Source: Chloroflexota bacterium
Lineage (GTDB): Bacteria; Chloroflexota; Anaerolineae; SpSt-313
Length of the DNA: 34,676 nucleotides
Assembly (NCBI GenBank): GCA_029553955.1
Contig: JAKPJZ010000259.1
Coordinates: 1 to 34,676 of the forward strand
Direction: 5' to 3'
This document shows, one piece after another, positions 24,845-32,073 of the stretch (positions within the stretch are counted from its first letter, which is position 1; each line of letters opens with the position of its first letter). The position numbers and the translations under genes were made by a program. The notes below the pieces were generated by a model. It saw only the letters and a list, made by a program, of their open reading frames with translations. It did not search any database and was not told the DNA's origin.

Positions 24845-24917
24845 TCACGCTGTAGTTGAGCGATCTACGATGCTAGGCCAACCGCGCCAGGGTCCAAATT
24901 GTGCGCAAGGTTGGCCC

Positions 24918-24923
24918 ATTATA
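24918..24923 (-). promoter_or_regulatory. Possible -10 box for addB-addA
   Basis: A perfect TATAAT stands on the minus strand at 24923-24918 in an intergenic region, about 140 bases before addB. I do not see a convincing -35 box at the usual distance, so the assignment is weak. Confidence 0.35.
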
Positions 24924-24953
24924 CACCATCCCTGCCGCTTCGGCTACCCTGGG

Positions 24954-25317
24954 GCGGGGAGACACCTGACACACCGATTTCCCTGGCGGGTGGTCAGCGC
25001 CCGCCTTCTGGCAAAAACTCGACCCAGCCTGGGCCGCGGCTGACAGACGGTTTCTCCTGCTGCAGGGTGGAGCCCCCCTACCGTTCCCCCGTCGCGGGGG
25101 AATTGGGTCGCCCGACCGCATCCTGTGCGGCCAAGAAGTGGCAAGCGACCGAGGCTGTGCGGGCGAAGACAGCCCAATTCCCCCGCGACGGGGGACGGGC
25201 AGCGAGGGGGCCCACCCGCGGGTATGGGCAGGCGTCTGGCTGGGTTTTTGCCAATCGCCTGCCCGCCATGGGAATCGGTGTGACAGGTCTTCGGAGACCT
25301 GTCAGGTGTCTCCCCGC
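24954..25317. repeat. Composite inverted-repeat element, 364 bp
   Basis: The ends are inverted copies: GCGGGGAGACACCTGAC on the left, its complement on the right, then ACCGATT-CC-TGGCGGG in both arms. The right arm carries an extra ACAGGTCT hairpin core. Innermost are perfect 22-base arms (25086-25107 and 25173-25194, CCCCCGTCGCGGGGGAATTG and on). The sequence between the ends is diverged but alignable in inverted orientation (for example CAAAAAC near both ends). No gene is seen. This accounts for most of the region between addB and the next gene. Confidence 0.75.
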
Positions 25318-25347
25318 TCGACCCCTTGAATGGAGTCGAGGCGGCGC

Positions 25348-25375
25348 TTGACAAGCCACAGCAATGGCTTATGAT
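25348..25375 (+). promoter_or_regulatory. Strong sigma70-type promoter of the helical repeat protein gene
   Basis: TTGACA (25348-25353), a 16-base spacer and TATGAT (25370-25375) predict a start near 25382, 30 bases before the ATG at 25412. It rules out the upstream ATG at 25364, which lies within the promoter. Confidence 0.75.
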
Positions 25376-25411
25376 GCAAAGAAGACACAGAATGGAAACA
25401 AGGAGCAACAG

Positions 25412-26368
25412 ATGGCCGCACACTGGAACGCCTCGCTACGCGCCGACCCTCTCCCCTGGCTGCTGGCTTCGGATGATGCGGCGCTGCGCTACCGCGTGCT
25501 CGTCGACCTCCTGGGCCGCCCGGCGGATGACCCGGAGGTCAGCGCGGCGCACGAGGCCATCCCCGGCTCGCCGCTGGTCGCGGCCATTCTCGCCGCGCAG
25601 CAGCCGGAGGGACACTGGGCCGGCGCCGAGAGCAGCTACTGGCCCAAGTACCGCGCCACGCACTGGCAGATGATCCTGCTCGCCGAGCTCGGCCTGGCGG
25701 GCAACCACCCCGCCGTGCTCGCCGGCCTGCGCGTCATGGCCGCGCGGATCGCCCTCATCGGCGCTGACGATGCCGTGGCGCAGGGCGAGGTGCTGTGGTG
25801 CTACGCGGGCAACACCCTGCGCTACCTTTCACGCTTTGGGCTCGGCGGCAGTGAGGCGGCTCGCCGCGCCGCCGCACGCCTGGCGGAGCTGGGAGAGCGG
25901 GACCCGCAGTGGACCTGCGAGCACGCCTACGACAAGACCTGCCCCTGGGGCGCCATCAAGGCGCTGCGCGGCCTCGCGGCCATGCCCGCCCAGGCGCGCC
26001 CGGCGGGCTGCGAACGCCTCATGGCCGGCGCCGCCGAGCTCCTGCTCGAGCACGACTATGAGGCCAATCGCGCCCACGCCGGCGTGACCAATCACGGCTG
26101 GGATGCGGACTGGTTCAAGTTCGGCTTTCCGTCGTTCTACGAGTCGGACCTGCTGGAGGCGCTCGACGCCCTGGCCGAGGCCGGTTACGCCCACGACCCG
26201 CGCTATGCCCGCCTCCTCAGCACCGTGCTCGAGCGGCAGGATGCGCAGGGTCGCTGGACGATGGAGAACTCGTTCAACGGCCTGATGCACGCCGACGTCG
26301 AAACCAAAGGCGCGCCCAGCCGCTGGCTCACCCTGCGCGCCCTGCGCGCCGCGAAGGCCCGAGGCTGA
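25412..26368 (+). CDS. Prenyltransferase/squalene-oxidase-like helical repeat protein
   Basis: A 318-residue soluble protein that looks like an alpha/alpha-toroid protein of the prenyltransferase/terpene cyclase-like group. Its repeats have Trp- and Gly-rich turns (QPEGHWAGAESSYWPKYRATHWQMILLAELGL; CPWGAIKALRGLAAMP; QDAQGRWTMENSFNGLMHADVETKGAPSRWLTLRALRA). Catalytic motifs of true squalene cyclases (DXDDTA) are not seen, so the function is unknown. The ATG at 25412 has AAGGAG six bases upstream and a strong promoter at 25348. An inverted-repeat element follows directly after the TGA stop. Confidence 0.75.
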   Translation: MAAHWNASLRADPLPWLLASDDAALRYRVLVDLLGRPADDPEVSAAHEAIPGSPLVAAILAAQQPEGHWAGAESSYWPKYRATHWQMILLAELGLAGNHPAVLAGLRVMAARIALIGADDAVAQGEVLWCYAGNTLRYLSRFGLGGSEAARRAAARLAELGERDPQWTCEHAYDKTCPWGAIKALRGLAAMPAQARPAGCERLMAGAAELLLEHDYEANRAHAGVTNHGWDADWFKFGFPSFYESDLLEALDALAEAGYAHDPRYARLLSTVLERQDAQGRWTMENSFNGLMHADVETKGAPSRWLTLRALRAAKARG

Positions 26369-26456
26369 ACCGCAAAGGCGCGAAGGCGCCAAGACGACCC
26401 CAAGGAGAAGTCTGGCTTCTCTTCGCGTCGTCTTGGCGCCTTCGCGCCTTCGCGGT
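26369..26456. repeat. Inverted-repeat element with 30-bp arms
   Basis: Arms at 26369-26398 and 26427-26456 (ACCGCAAAGGCGCGAAGGCG and on) differ by one base. They enclose a smaller AGAAG-TCTGG-CTTCT hairpin. TGAACCG occurs at both borders (26366-26372 and 26456-26462), so this may be an insertion with a 7-bp target duplication that kept the TGA stop of the upstream gene. A related fragment, GGCGCGAAAGGCGCG, lies near 13674-13700. Confidence 0.8.
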
Positions 26457-26465
26457 GAACCGTGC

Positions 26466-27869
26466 CTACGCTCTGGCCTCGGCGATTTGGCCGGCGATCC
26501 AGTCAAAGGCTTCGAGGGTGTGCTGCAGGTCGGCTTCGCTGTGCGCGGTGGAGATGGCGCCCAGGCCGTGGCTGACGTTGACGCCGCGCAGCACCAGGCC
26601 CAGCCGCAACACCTGCTCGCGCAGCACGGTGTCACTCTGCTGCGGGTCCCACACCATCTCGGGGCAATCGAGGCAGGCGTCTTCGCGGTAGGGAAAGTGC
26701 ACCTGGATGAGCGAGCTGGCAGTGACGGCCTCGTTGGGCCCGCCGGTGCAGCGGGCGAGGACGCCGTGGTCGGCAAAGGCCCGCTCGATGCCGGCGCGCA
26801 GGCTGGCGCCGAGCTCGCCCAGGCGCGGGTAGATCTGCGCCGCGTTCTCGGCCAGGTGCTGCAGGTTCATCTTGGCGGCCAGCAGCGAGGCGGGGTGCGC
26901 CGAAAAGGTGCCGCCGTTAAAGAGCACGCGCTTGCTCGACGACTTGCTCGCGAGGTCCATGACCTCGGCGCGCCCAACCACCGCCGAGAGGGGCATGCCG
27001 CCGCCGATGACCTTGCCGTAGGTCGAGAGGTCGCCCTGCACGCCAAAGAGCCGCTGCGCGCCGCCGGCGGCGAAGCGGAAGCCGGTGATAATCTCGTCGA
27101 TGACAAGCAGCGCGCCATGCCGCTGCGTCAGCTCGCGCGCCGCCCGCAGGTACTCGGGGTCGGCCATGATAAAGCCGCCATTGCCCAGGCAAGGCTCGAT
27201 GATGAAGCAGGCGATGCTGTCGCCATACCGGCGAAATGCGACATGGAGCGCGTCGAGGTCGTTGAAGCGGGTCACGAGGGTCTGCGCCACGCCGTCATCG
27301 GGCACGCCGAGTGAGTCGACCCCGCCCAGGCCCTGCGCGCCATAGCGCACGCCGCGAATGGCCAGCGGATGGGCGCCGTGCCAGCCGCCGCCGATCTTGA
27401 GCACCAGCAGCCGCCCGGTGTAGGCGCGGGCCAGCATGATGGCGTACATGGTGGCCAGGCTGCCTGCCGTGGTAAAGCGCGCCCGCTCGTCGCCGGTCTG
27501 CCGCAGGAGCAGCTCGGCCAGATCGCTCTCCGCCTCTTCGGGCAGCCCCGTCTGCAGCCCCCAACCCCCTTGCAGCGCCGCGGCCAGCGGCTCGGTGACC
27601 ACCGGCGGGTTGTGCCCCAGGATGTTGGCATAGTGCCCCTGCCAATAGTCTACGATATCGTGGCCGTCGAGGTCGCGCAGGCGCGCGCCCTGCGCCGCCA
27701 CCGCACGGAACGCATAGGGGTCATAGAGCCGCTGGGGGTGGCTGCCGCCATCTACCAGCGAGCGCAGCGCCCTGGCGTGGGCCTGCCCCGAGCGCGGGAA
27801 CTGGGCCTGGTATTGCGCCTGCAGGCGCGCCAGTAACCCGTCGCGCCAGGTCTCAGCCTTGCCTGCCAT
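26466..27869 (-). CDS. Class III aminotransferase, glutamate-1-semialdehyde 2,1-aminomutase-like
   Basis: A 467-residue PLP enzyme of aminotransferase class III, most like glutamate-1-semialdehyde aminomutase (HemL). Visible marks are GSLATMYAIMLARAYTGR, KIGGGWHGAHPLA, the VIDEIITGFR aspartate segment, the PLP lysine K286 in STYGKVIGGGMPLSAVVGR, and FNGGTFSAHPASLLAAK. The ATG at 27869 (MAGKAETWRDG) has GGAGG seven bases upstream. The frame continues to 27980 through a repeat fragment and the promoter, so the longer start is rejected. No other haem gene is nearby, so a different aminotransferase or aminomutase role in this group is possible. Confidence 0.88.
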   Translation of the reverse strand: MAGKAETWRDGLLARLQAQYQAQFPRSGQAHARALRSLVDGGSHPQRLYDPYAFRAVAAQGARLRDLDGHDIVDYWQGHYANILGHNPPVVTEPLAAALQGGWGLQTGLPEEAESDLAELLLRQTGDERARFTTAGSLATMYAIMLARAYTGRLLVLKIGGGWHGAHPLAIRGVRYGAQGLGGVDSLGVPDDGVAQTLVTRFNDLDALHVAFRRYGDSIACFIIEPCLGNGGFIMADPEYLRAARELTQRHGALLVIDEIITGFRFAAGGAQRLFGVQGDLSTYGKVIGGGMPLSAVVGRAEVMDLASKSSSKRVLFNGGTFSAHPASLLAAKMNLQHLAENAAQIYPRLGELGASLRAGIERAFADHGVLARCTGGPNEAVTASSLIQVHFPYREDACLDCPEMVWDPQQSDTVLREQVLRLGLVLRGVNVSHGLGAISTAHSEADLQHTLEAFDWIAGQIAEARA

Positions 27870-27901
27870 GGTCTCGCCTCCGCATTCAGATCTCATTCCG
27901 G

Positions 27902-27923
27902 CGGCATGGGAGCCGCCTCTGCT
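27902..27923. repeat. Fragment of the kinase-gene palindromic element
   Basis: This 22-base stretch, ending GGGAGCCGCCTCTGCT, differs by one base from the right arm of the element at 13723-13849. It lies in the leader of the aminotransferase gene and shows that the element is dispersed in the genome. Confidence 0.65.
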
Positions 27924-27954
27924 TTCACAGAAGACAGAAAAGCCGATGGCCGCT

Positions 27955-27982
27955 ATTATAGCCATCGGCGGGATGGGCACAA
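27955..27982 (-). promoter_or_regulatory. Promoter of the aminotransferase gene
   Basis: On the minus strand TTGTGC (27982-27977), a 16-base spacer and a perfect TATAAT (27960-27955) predict a start near 27948, about 80 bases before the ATG at 27869. Confidence 0.6.
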
Positions 27983-28041
27983 CTCGGCATCAACGATCGG
28001 TTATGCGCCGGTCGCTCGCATTACTGTGCCAGTACGACTCA

Positions 28042-28141
28042 CGGCAGGGGCAGCCAGGTTCGTAGTTGGCGCTCAAGCGCCACCTACGAACCTGGCTGCC
28101 CCTGCCGCAGGTCAAGGCGCTCAAGCGCCAACTACGAACCT
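28042..28141. repeat. GGTTCGTAG-family hairpin (66 nt) plus a second partial copy
   Basis: At 28042-28107, 32-base arms with one mismatch close a two-base loop (centre GGCGCT-CA-AGCGCC; inner arm GGTTCGTAGTTGGCGCT). A second piece with GGCGCTCAAGCGCC and AACTACGAACC follows at 28114-28141. The same motif makes the element at 9557-9662. Confidence 0.85.
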
Positions 28142-28170
28142 GTGGCACATGGCGAGAAGCGGCAAAAACA

Positions 28171-28722
28171 CTAGCCGTTGGTGGGTTCGGCTACCAGCCT
28201 GAGATAGGCCTCACCCACGCTAAAGAGCGCAATGTGCACGATGCGCCACTGATGCGACGGCCGGTAAAAGTGCAGCGTCTGGCGCAATTGCTCGCGCGCG
28301 CCACCCGAGTTCCATTGGTGCCGGTCGATGACGTGACCACGGGCCGCGTCGCCGACGGCCGTGACCTTGGGCTGGCCGCGCAGCACCAGGTCCTTCTCCA
28401 TCGCCGCCACATCGCCGCTCTGCTTGGCCCTCAGGTAGATCTCCTCGCCGAGCCCATCACGCCGCGGGCCCCATGCCGAGATGGTGATCATGAAATCATT
28501 GATCCCCAGCGGCGTGGGCAGCCCGGCGATCTCTTCCTGCATCTGGCGGACCAGGCCGCTGATATCGGCCTCTGTGGCCTCCTGGCCGAGCCAGATCCAC
28601 GTCCAGCGATGCTCCCCAGCGCCTCGCTTGCCCGCAGCGCGATCATCTCGTGCCCACATGCACTCTATCCGCTCCATTCCCAGGCCGACCCAGCGTTGCA
28701 GATGCCGCCAGCACGACTGCAC
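28171..28722 (-). CDS. Uncharacterised protein
   Basis: A 183-residue reading frame of balanced composition, which I do not recognise. It has WTWIWLGQEATEADISGLVRQMQEEIAGLPTPLG, FMITISAWGPRRDGLGEEIYLRAKQSGDVAAMEKDL and a C-terminal WRIVHIALFSVGEAYLRLVAEP. No membrane segment or signal peptide is visible. The GTG start at 28722 (MQSCWRHLQRW) is preferred because GGAGG lies six bases upstream; ATG 28677 is an alternative. It stands alone, between the aminotransferase promoter and panB, with hairpin repeats on both sides. Confidence 0.55.
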   Translation of the reverse strand: MQSCWRHLQRWVGLGMERIECMWARDDRAAGKRGAGEHRWTWIWLGQEATEADISGLVRQMQEEIAGLPTPLGINDFMITISAWGPRRDGLGEEIYLRAKQSGDVAAMEKDLVLRGQPKVTAVGDAARGHVIDRHQWNSGGAREQLRQTLHFYRPSHQWRIVHIALFSVGEAYLRLVAEPTNG

Positions 28723-28875
28723 GATCACCCTCCGCCTTCTTCCTGGGCGACATACGTCGTTCAAGCCTCAAATCGCTGCTCACGAATTAGTCGCAGGGCC
28801 AGCCGTTTGCACTTCGCAAACCAGGTTACAATCGCGCAACTTGCCGCTGCACGTCCCTGGCGGCCAGTTGGGGTT

Positions 28876-28940
28876 TTGGACGAAACCGAGCGCCGCTAAC
28901 CCGCCCCGCGGGGCGGCCAACGGCGCTCGGTTTCGTCCAA
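28876..28940. repeat. 65-nt hairpin with nested palindrome
   Basis: Perfect 20-base outer arms (TTGGACGAAACCGAGCGCCG and complement) enclose an inner CCGCCCCGCGGGGCGG palindrome. It lies in the gap before panB, together with the possible panB promoter; no gene is seen between 28723 and 29126. Confidence 0.85.
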
Positions 28941-29043
28941 CACCGCCTGCCCGTGTCAGGGCCGGGTGGCAGCGGAGCGGCAAGCCCGGCCATCGCCTGG
29001 CTTGCCCACGCCTGTGGGCCATGCCCCACTGCGGGAGGTGAAC

Positions 29044-29072
29044 TTGTCGTTCTGAAGGACAGAGTGTACACT
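29044..29072 (+). promoter_or_regulatory. Possible promoter of panB
   Basis: TTGTCG (29044-29049), a 17-base spacer and TACACT (29067-29072) would give a start near 29079, about 48 bases before the GTG at 29127. Both boxes are only partial matches. Confidence 0.45.
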
Positions 29073-29126
29073 ACACAGAGAAGGTTCCGCATCCATACAC
29101 GCTGGCAGAGGCCAGGGAGGTATACC

Positions 29127-29978
29127 GTGCCCCGCAAGAAGACGATCTATGACTTTTACCAGATGAAGCATAAGGGCGAACTCGTGGCCTGGATCACGGC
29201 CTACGATGCGCCCACCGCCGCCTATGCCGAGGCCGCCGGCATGGACATGCTCCTGGTGGGCGACTCGCTCGGCATGTGCGTGTGCGGCCTCGACGGCACC
29301 GTGCCGGTGACCATGGAGCAGTGCCTGCACCACACCCGTGCCGTGCGCAACGGCGCCCCCAACACCTTTGTCATCGGCGATATGCCCTTCCTCTCGTACC
29401 AGGTCTCCATCGAGGAAGCGGTACGCAACGCCGGGCGCTTCCTCAAGGAAGGCCTGGCCGACGCCATCAAGCTCGAAGGCGGCAAGCGCGTCACGCGCCA
29501 GATCCGCGCCATCGCCGAGGCCGGCATCGTCGTCTTTGGCCACATCGGCCTGACCCCCCAGAGCTCGGGCCAGCTCGGTGGTTTCAAGGCCCAGGGTCGC
29601 ACCATCGAGACCGCCCGCCTCGTCATCGAGGATGCGCTGGCGGTGCAAGAGGCCGGCGCCCACGCCCTGCTGGTCGAAGCCGTCTCGCCCGAAGTCACCC
29701 AGATCATCCGCGAAAAACTGTCTATCCCGGTCTACGGCATCGGCGCCGGGCCGCACACCGACGGCCAGCTCCTCATCGTGTCGGACCTGCTGGGCATCTT
29801 TGAGGCCTTTACGCCCAAGTTCGTGCGCAAGTACGCCAGCCTCGGCGAAGAGATGAAGCGCGCCTTTATCGCCTACCGCGACGACGTCAAGGGCGGCGGC
29901 TTCCCCGGCCCCGAGCACGTCTACCCCATGGTCGAGGGCGAGGCGGAAAAGCTGGACGAACTGCGGGACGAAGAGTGA
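29127..29978 (+). CDS. panB: 3-methyl-2-oxobutanoate hydroxymethyltransferase (ketopantoate hydroxymethyltransferase)
   Basis: A 283-residue PanB, which makes ketopantoate from 2-oxoisovalerate and methylenetetrahydrofolate in the pantothenate/CoA pathway. The metal- and substrate-binding segments are all present: LLVGDSLGMCV, FVIGDMPFLSY, DAIKLEGG, HIGLTPQS and LVEAVSPEV, then IPVYGIGAGPHTDGQLLIVSDLLG. The length is normal for the family. The GTG start at 29127 (MPRKKTIYDFYQMK) has AGGGAGG six bases upstream. The TGA stop is part of the first unit of a heptamer array. No panC or panD is seen in the window. Confidence 0.96.
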   Translation: MPRKKTIYDFYQMKHKGELVAWITAYDAPTAAYAEAAGMDMLLVGDSLGMCVCGLDGTVPVTMEQCLHHTRAVRNGAPNTFVIGDMPFLSYQVSIEEAVRNAGRFLKEGLADAIKLEGGKRVTRQIRAIAEAGIVVFGHIGLTPQSSGQLGGFKAQGRTIETARLVIEDALAVQEAGAHALLVEAVSPEVTQIIREKLSIPVYGIGAGPHTDGQLLIVSDLLGIFEAFTPKFVRKYASLGEEMKRAFIAYRDDVKGGGFPGPEHVYPMVEGEAEKLDELRDEE

Positions 29979-30149
29979 GACGTACTGCGTGATGCGTGAT
30001 GCGTAAGGCGTGATGCGTGAAACGTGTTGCGTCGGCCGTGTTGCGTGTTGCGTGTTCGTTCATGACGCCAAGCCAACGGAACACGCAATACGCAACACGA
30101 CTCACGCATTACGCAGTACGTATTACGTTCTACGTCTCACGCATCCCGG
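29975..30149. repeat. Heptamer array 5 (25 units, GTGATGC/GTGTTGC type, folding back)
   Basis: Twenty-five 7-base units run without a phase break. The left half has GTGATGC (three times), GTAAGGC and GTGTTGC (three times); the right half has AACACGC, AATACGC, CTCACGC (twice), ATTACGC and ATTACGT, complementary to the left. The first unit (GTGAGAC) contains the TGA stop of panB. The last unit runs to the Shine-Dalgarno site of the next gene (30148-30152). It fills the whole gap between the two genes. Confidence 0.9.
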
Positions 30150-30157
30150 AGGCCCCC

Positions 30158-31975
30158 ATGCTGCACGGCTACATCGGTCGTTGGCTCGAGGTCGACCTCA
30201 CGCGCGGCACGTTCGTGACGCACGCGCTCGACGAGCGCGATGCCGAGCGCTTTGTGGGGGGCAGCGGCCTGGCGGCGCGCCTGCTAGCCGAGCGCGTGGC
30301 CGCCGCGCCCGACCCGCTGGGCGCCGGCAACCCGCTCGTCTTCACCACCGGTCCCCTGGCCGGCACACCCGTGCCGGCCTCCAACCGCTTCACCGTGGCC
30401 GCGCGCTCGCCGCTCACCGGGCTGTGGGGCGAGGCCGACTGTGGCGGTCGCTGGGCCGCGGCGCTCAAGGCGGCGGGCTACGACGCGGTGCTCGTCAGCG
30501 GCCGGGCCGCCAAGCCGGTCTACCTGCGCCTCGAAAACGGCGCCGCCGAGCTGTGCGACGCCGGCGACCTGTGGGGCTGCGACACCTATGAGCTCGACCT
30601 GGGCGGCCCCACCGTCTGCATCGGCCCCGCAGGGGAGCGCGGCGTGCGCTTTGCCGCCATCATGCACGACGGCCGCGCCGGGCGCGCCGCGGGGCGCACC
30701 GGCCTGGGTGCGGTGATGGGCGCCAAGCTCCTCAAGGCCATCGTGGCCCAGGGCAGTGCGCGGCCCACTGTCGCCAAGCCCGAGGCGCTCCGGGCCGCGG
30801 TCCGCGGCGTCATCGGCCGCATCGTGGAGGGGCTCCAGGGCTATCGCACCAACGGCACGGCGGGCGGCGTCGAGCGCTATGAGCAGCTCGGCAACCTGCC
30901 GACCAAGAACTGGCGTCAGGGCGCCTGGCCCGAGGGCGCGGCCAAGATCACCGGCGCCGCCATGACTGCGAGCATCCTCACCGGCCGTTACGCCTGCGGC
31001 GGCTGCCCCATCGGCTGTGGGCGCGAGGTGGCCGTCGCCGAGGGGCCGCACGCCGGGGTGCGCGGCGCCGGTCCCGAGTACGAGTCGGTGGCCAGCCTGG
31101 GCTCGCTGTGCCTGATCGACGACCTGGCAGCCGTGGCGCACCTGAACGACGTCTGCAACCGCCTTGGGCTGGATACGATCAGCGCCGGCCATGCGTTGGC
31201 CTTTGCCATGGAGGCGCGCGAGCGCGGCCTGTGGGCCGAGGGTCCCGTCTGGGGCGACGGGGAGGCCGCTGTGCGCCTGCTCGAGCAGATCGGGCGGCGC
31301 GAAGGCGAGGTGCCCACGCTGCTGGGCGAGGGCACGCGGCGCGTCGCCGAAGCCTGGGGTGGGCTGGCGCGCGAGTTTGCCATCCACGTCAAGGGCATGG
31401 AGCCGGCCATGCACGACCCGCGCGCCTACGTGTCGCTGGCCGTCGGCTATGCCACTTCCACCCGCGGCGCCGACCACCTGCAGGCCATGTCGCATGCCTA
31501 CGAGCGCATCGCCTCGCTGCCCAGCCTGGGCTACCCCGCGCCGCTGCCGCGCGACGTGGCCGAGGGCAAGGGCGCGCTGGTGGCCACGCTGCAGAACCTG
31601 ATGGCCCTCGCCGATAGCCTCAAGTTCTGCAAGTTCCTCTTCTTCGGGGGTTTGCAGCCAGAGCACGTGGCCGAGTGGGGCAACGCCGTCACCGGCCTCG
31701 AGCGCGACCTCGCGGGCTGGCTGCGCACCGGCGAGCGCATCTGCAACCTGCGCCGAGCTATCAATGCGCGCCTGGGCGCCTCGCGGGCCGATGACACCCT
31801 GCCCATGCGCCTGCTCGTGCAGCGCCGTGGCGAAGGCGGCGCGCCGAGCAGCCTGCCCCCCTTCGGCCCCATGCTGGCCGACTATTACGCCGCCCGCCGC
31901 TGGAGCGACACCGGCCTGCCCACCCCCGAGCTCATGCGCGAACTCGACCTGGCCGAGTACTCAGGGTGGGTGTAG
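30158..31975 (+). CDS. aor: Aldehyde:ferredoxin oxidoreductase (tungsten enzyme family)
   Basis: A 605-residue member of the aldehyde:ferredoxin oxidoreductase family, which oxidises aldehydes to acids (or the reverse) with a tungstopterin and one [4Fe-4S] cluster. Cluster ligands are C280, C283 and C287 (CGGCPIGC) and C491 (LKFCKF). The pterin-binding N-terminal domain shows YIGRWLEVDLTRG, FTTGPLAGTPVPASNRFTV and GGRWAAALKAAGYDAV. Further marks are GPAGERGVRFA, GPEYESVASLG and YATSTRGADHL. The ATG at 30158 has GGAGG five bases upstream. The upstream frame passes through a heptamer array and is not used. The physiological aldehyde is unknown. A hairpin follows one base after the stop. Confidence 0.93.
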   Translation: MLHGYIGRWLEVDLTRGTFVTHALDERDAERFVGGSGLAARLLAERVAAAPDPLGAGNPLVFTTGPLAGTPVPASNRFTVAARSPLTGLWGEADCGGRWAAALKAAGYDAVLVSGRAAKPVYLRLENGAAELCDAGDLWGCDTYELDLGGPTVCIGPAGERGVRFAAIMHDGRAGRAAGRTGLGAVMGAKLLKAIVAQGSARPTVAKPEALRAAVRGVIGRIVEGLQGYRTNGTAGGVERYEQLGNLPTKNWRQGAWPEGAAKITGAAMTASILTGRYACGGCPIGCGREVAVAEGPHAGVRGAGPEYESVASLGSLCLIDDLAAVAHLNDVCNRLGLDTISAGHALAFAMEARERGLWAEGPVWGDGEAAVRLLEQIGRREGEVPTLLGEGTRRVAEAWGGLAREFAIHVKGMEPAMHDPRAYVSLAVGYATSTRGADHLQAMSHAYERIASLPSLGYPAPLPRDVAEGKGALVATLQNLMALADSLKFCKFLFFGGLQPEHVAEWGNAVTGLERDLAGWLRTGERICNLRRAINARLGASRADDTLPMRLLVQRRGEGGAPSSLPPFGPMLADYYAARRWSDTGLPTPELMRELDLAEYSGWV

Positions 31976-31976
31976 A

Positions 31977-32068
31977 GAATCCGCATTGGAAAGAGAGGGA
32001 GGTCAGGGGTTGCCTGCGCTCGCGGGCGCAGGCAACCCCTGACCTCCCTCTCTTTCCAATGCGGATTC
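31977..32068. repeat. 92-nt hairpin with perfect 43-bp arms between convergent genes
   Basis: Perfect 43-base arms (GAATCCGCATTGGAAAGAGA and on) close a six-base loop. It occupies nearly the whole space between the stop codons of two convergent genes (31975 and 32074), so it may end transcription on both strands, although it has no T-run. Confidence 0.9.
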
Positions 32069-32073
32069 CTATT

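Noticed and set aside
21724..24855. 1043-residue plus-strand frame over addB
   Set aside because: Antisense shadow; addB on the minus strand has clear motifs and a ribosome-binding site.
25364..25411. Upstream ATG for the helical repeat protein
   Set aside because: It lies inside the TTGACA-N16-TATGAT promoter and has no ribosome-binding site.
27870..27980. Longer N-terminus of the aminotransferase
   Set aside because: It would be encoded by a repeat fragment and the promoter itself; the ATG at 27869 has a good ribosome-binding site.
28956..29918. 320-residue minus-strand frame over panB
   Set aside because: Shadow of panB, which is unmistakable on the plus strand.
30017..30157. Longer N-terminus of the aldehyde:ferredoxin oxidoreductase
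   Set aside because: The extension is the translation of a heptamer array; GGAGG and family alignment favour 30158.
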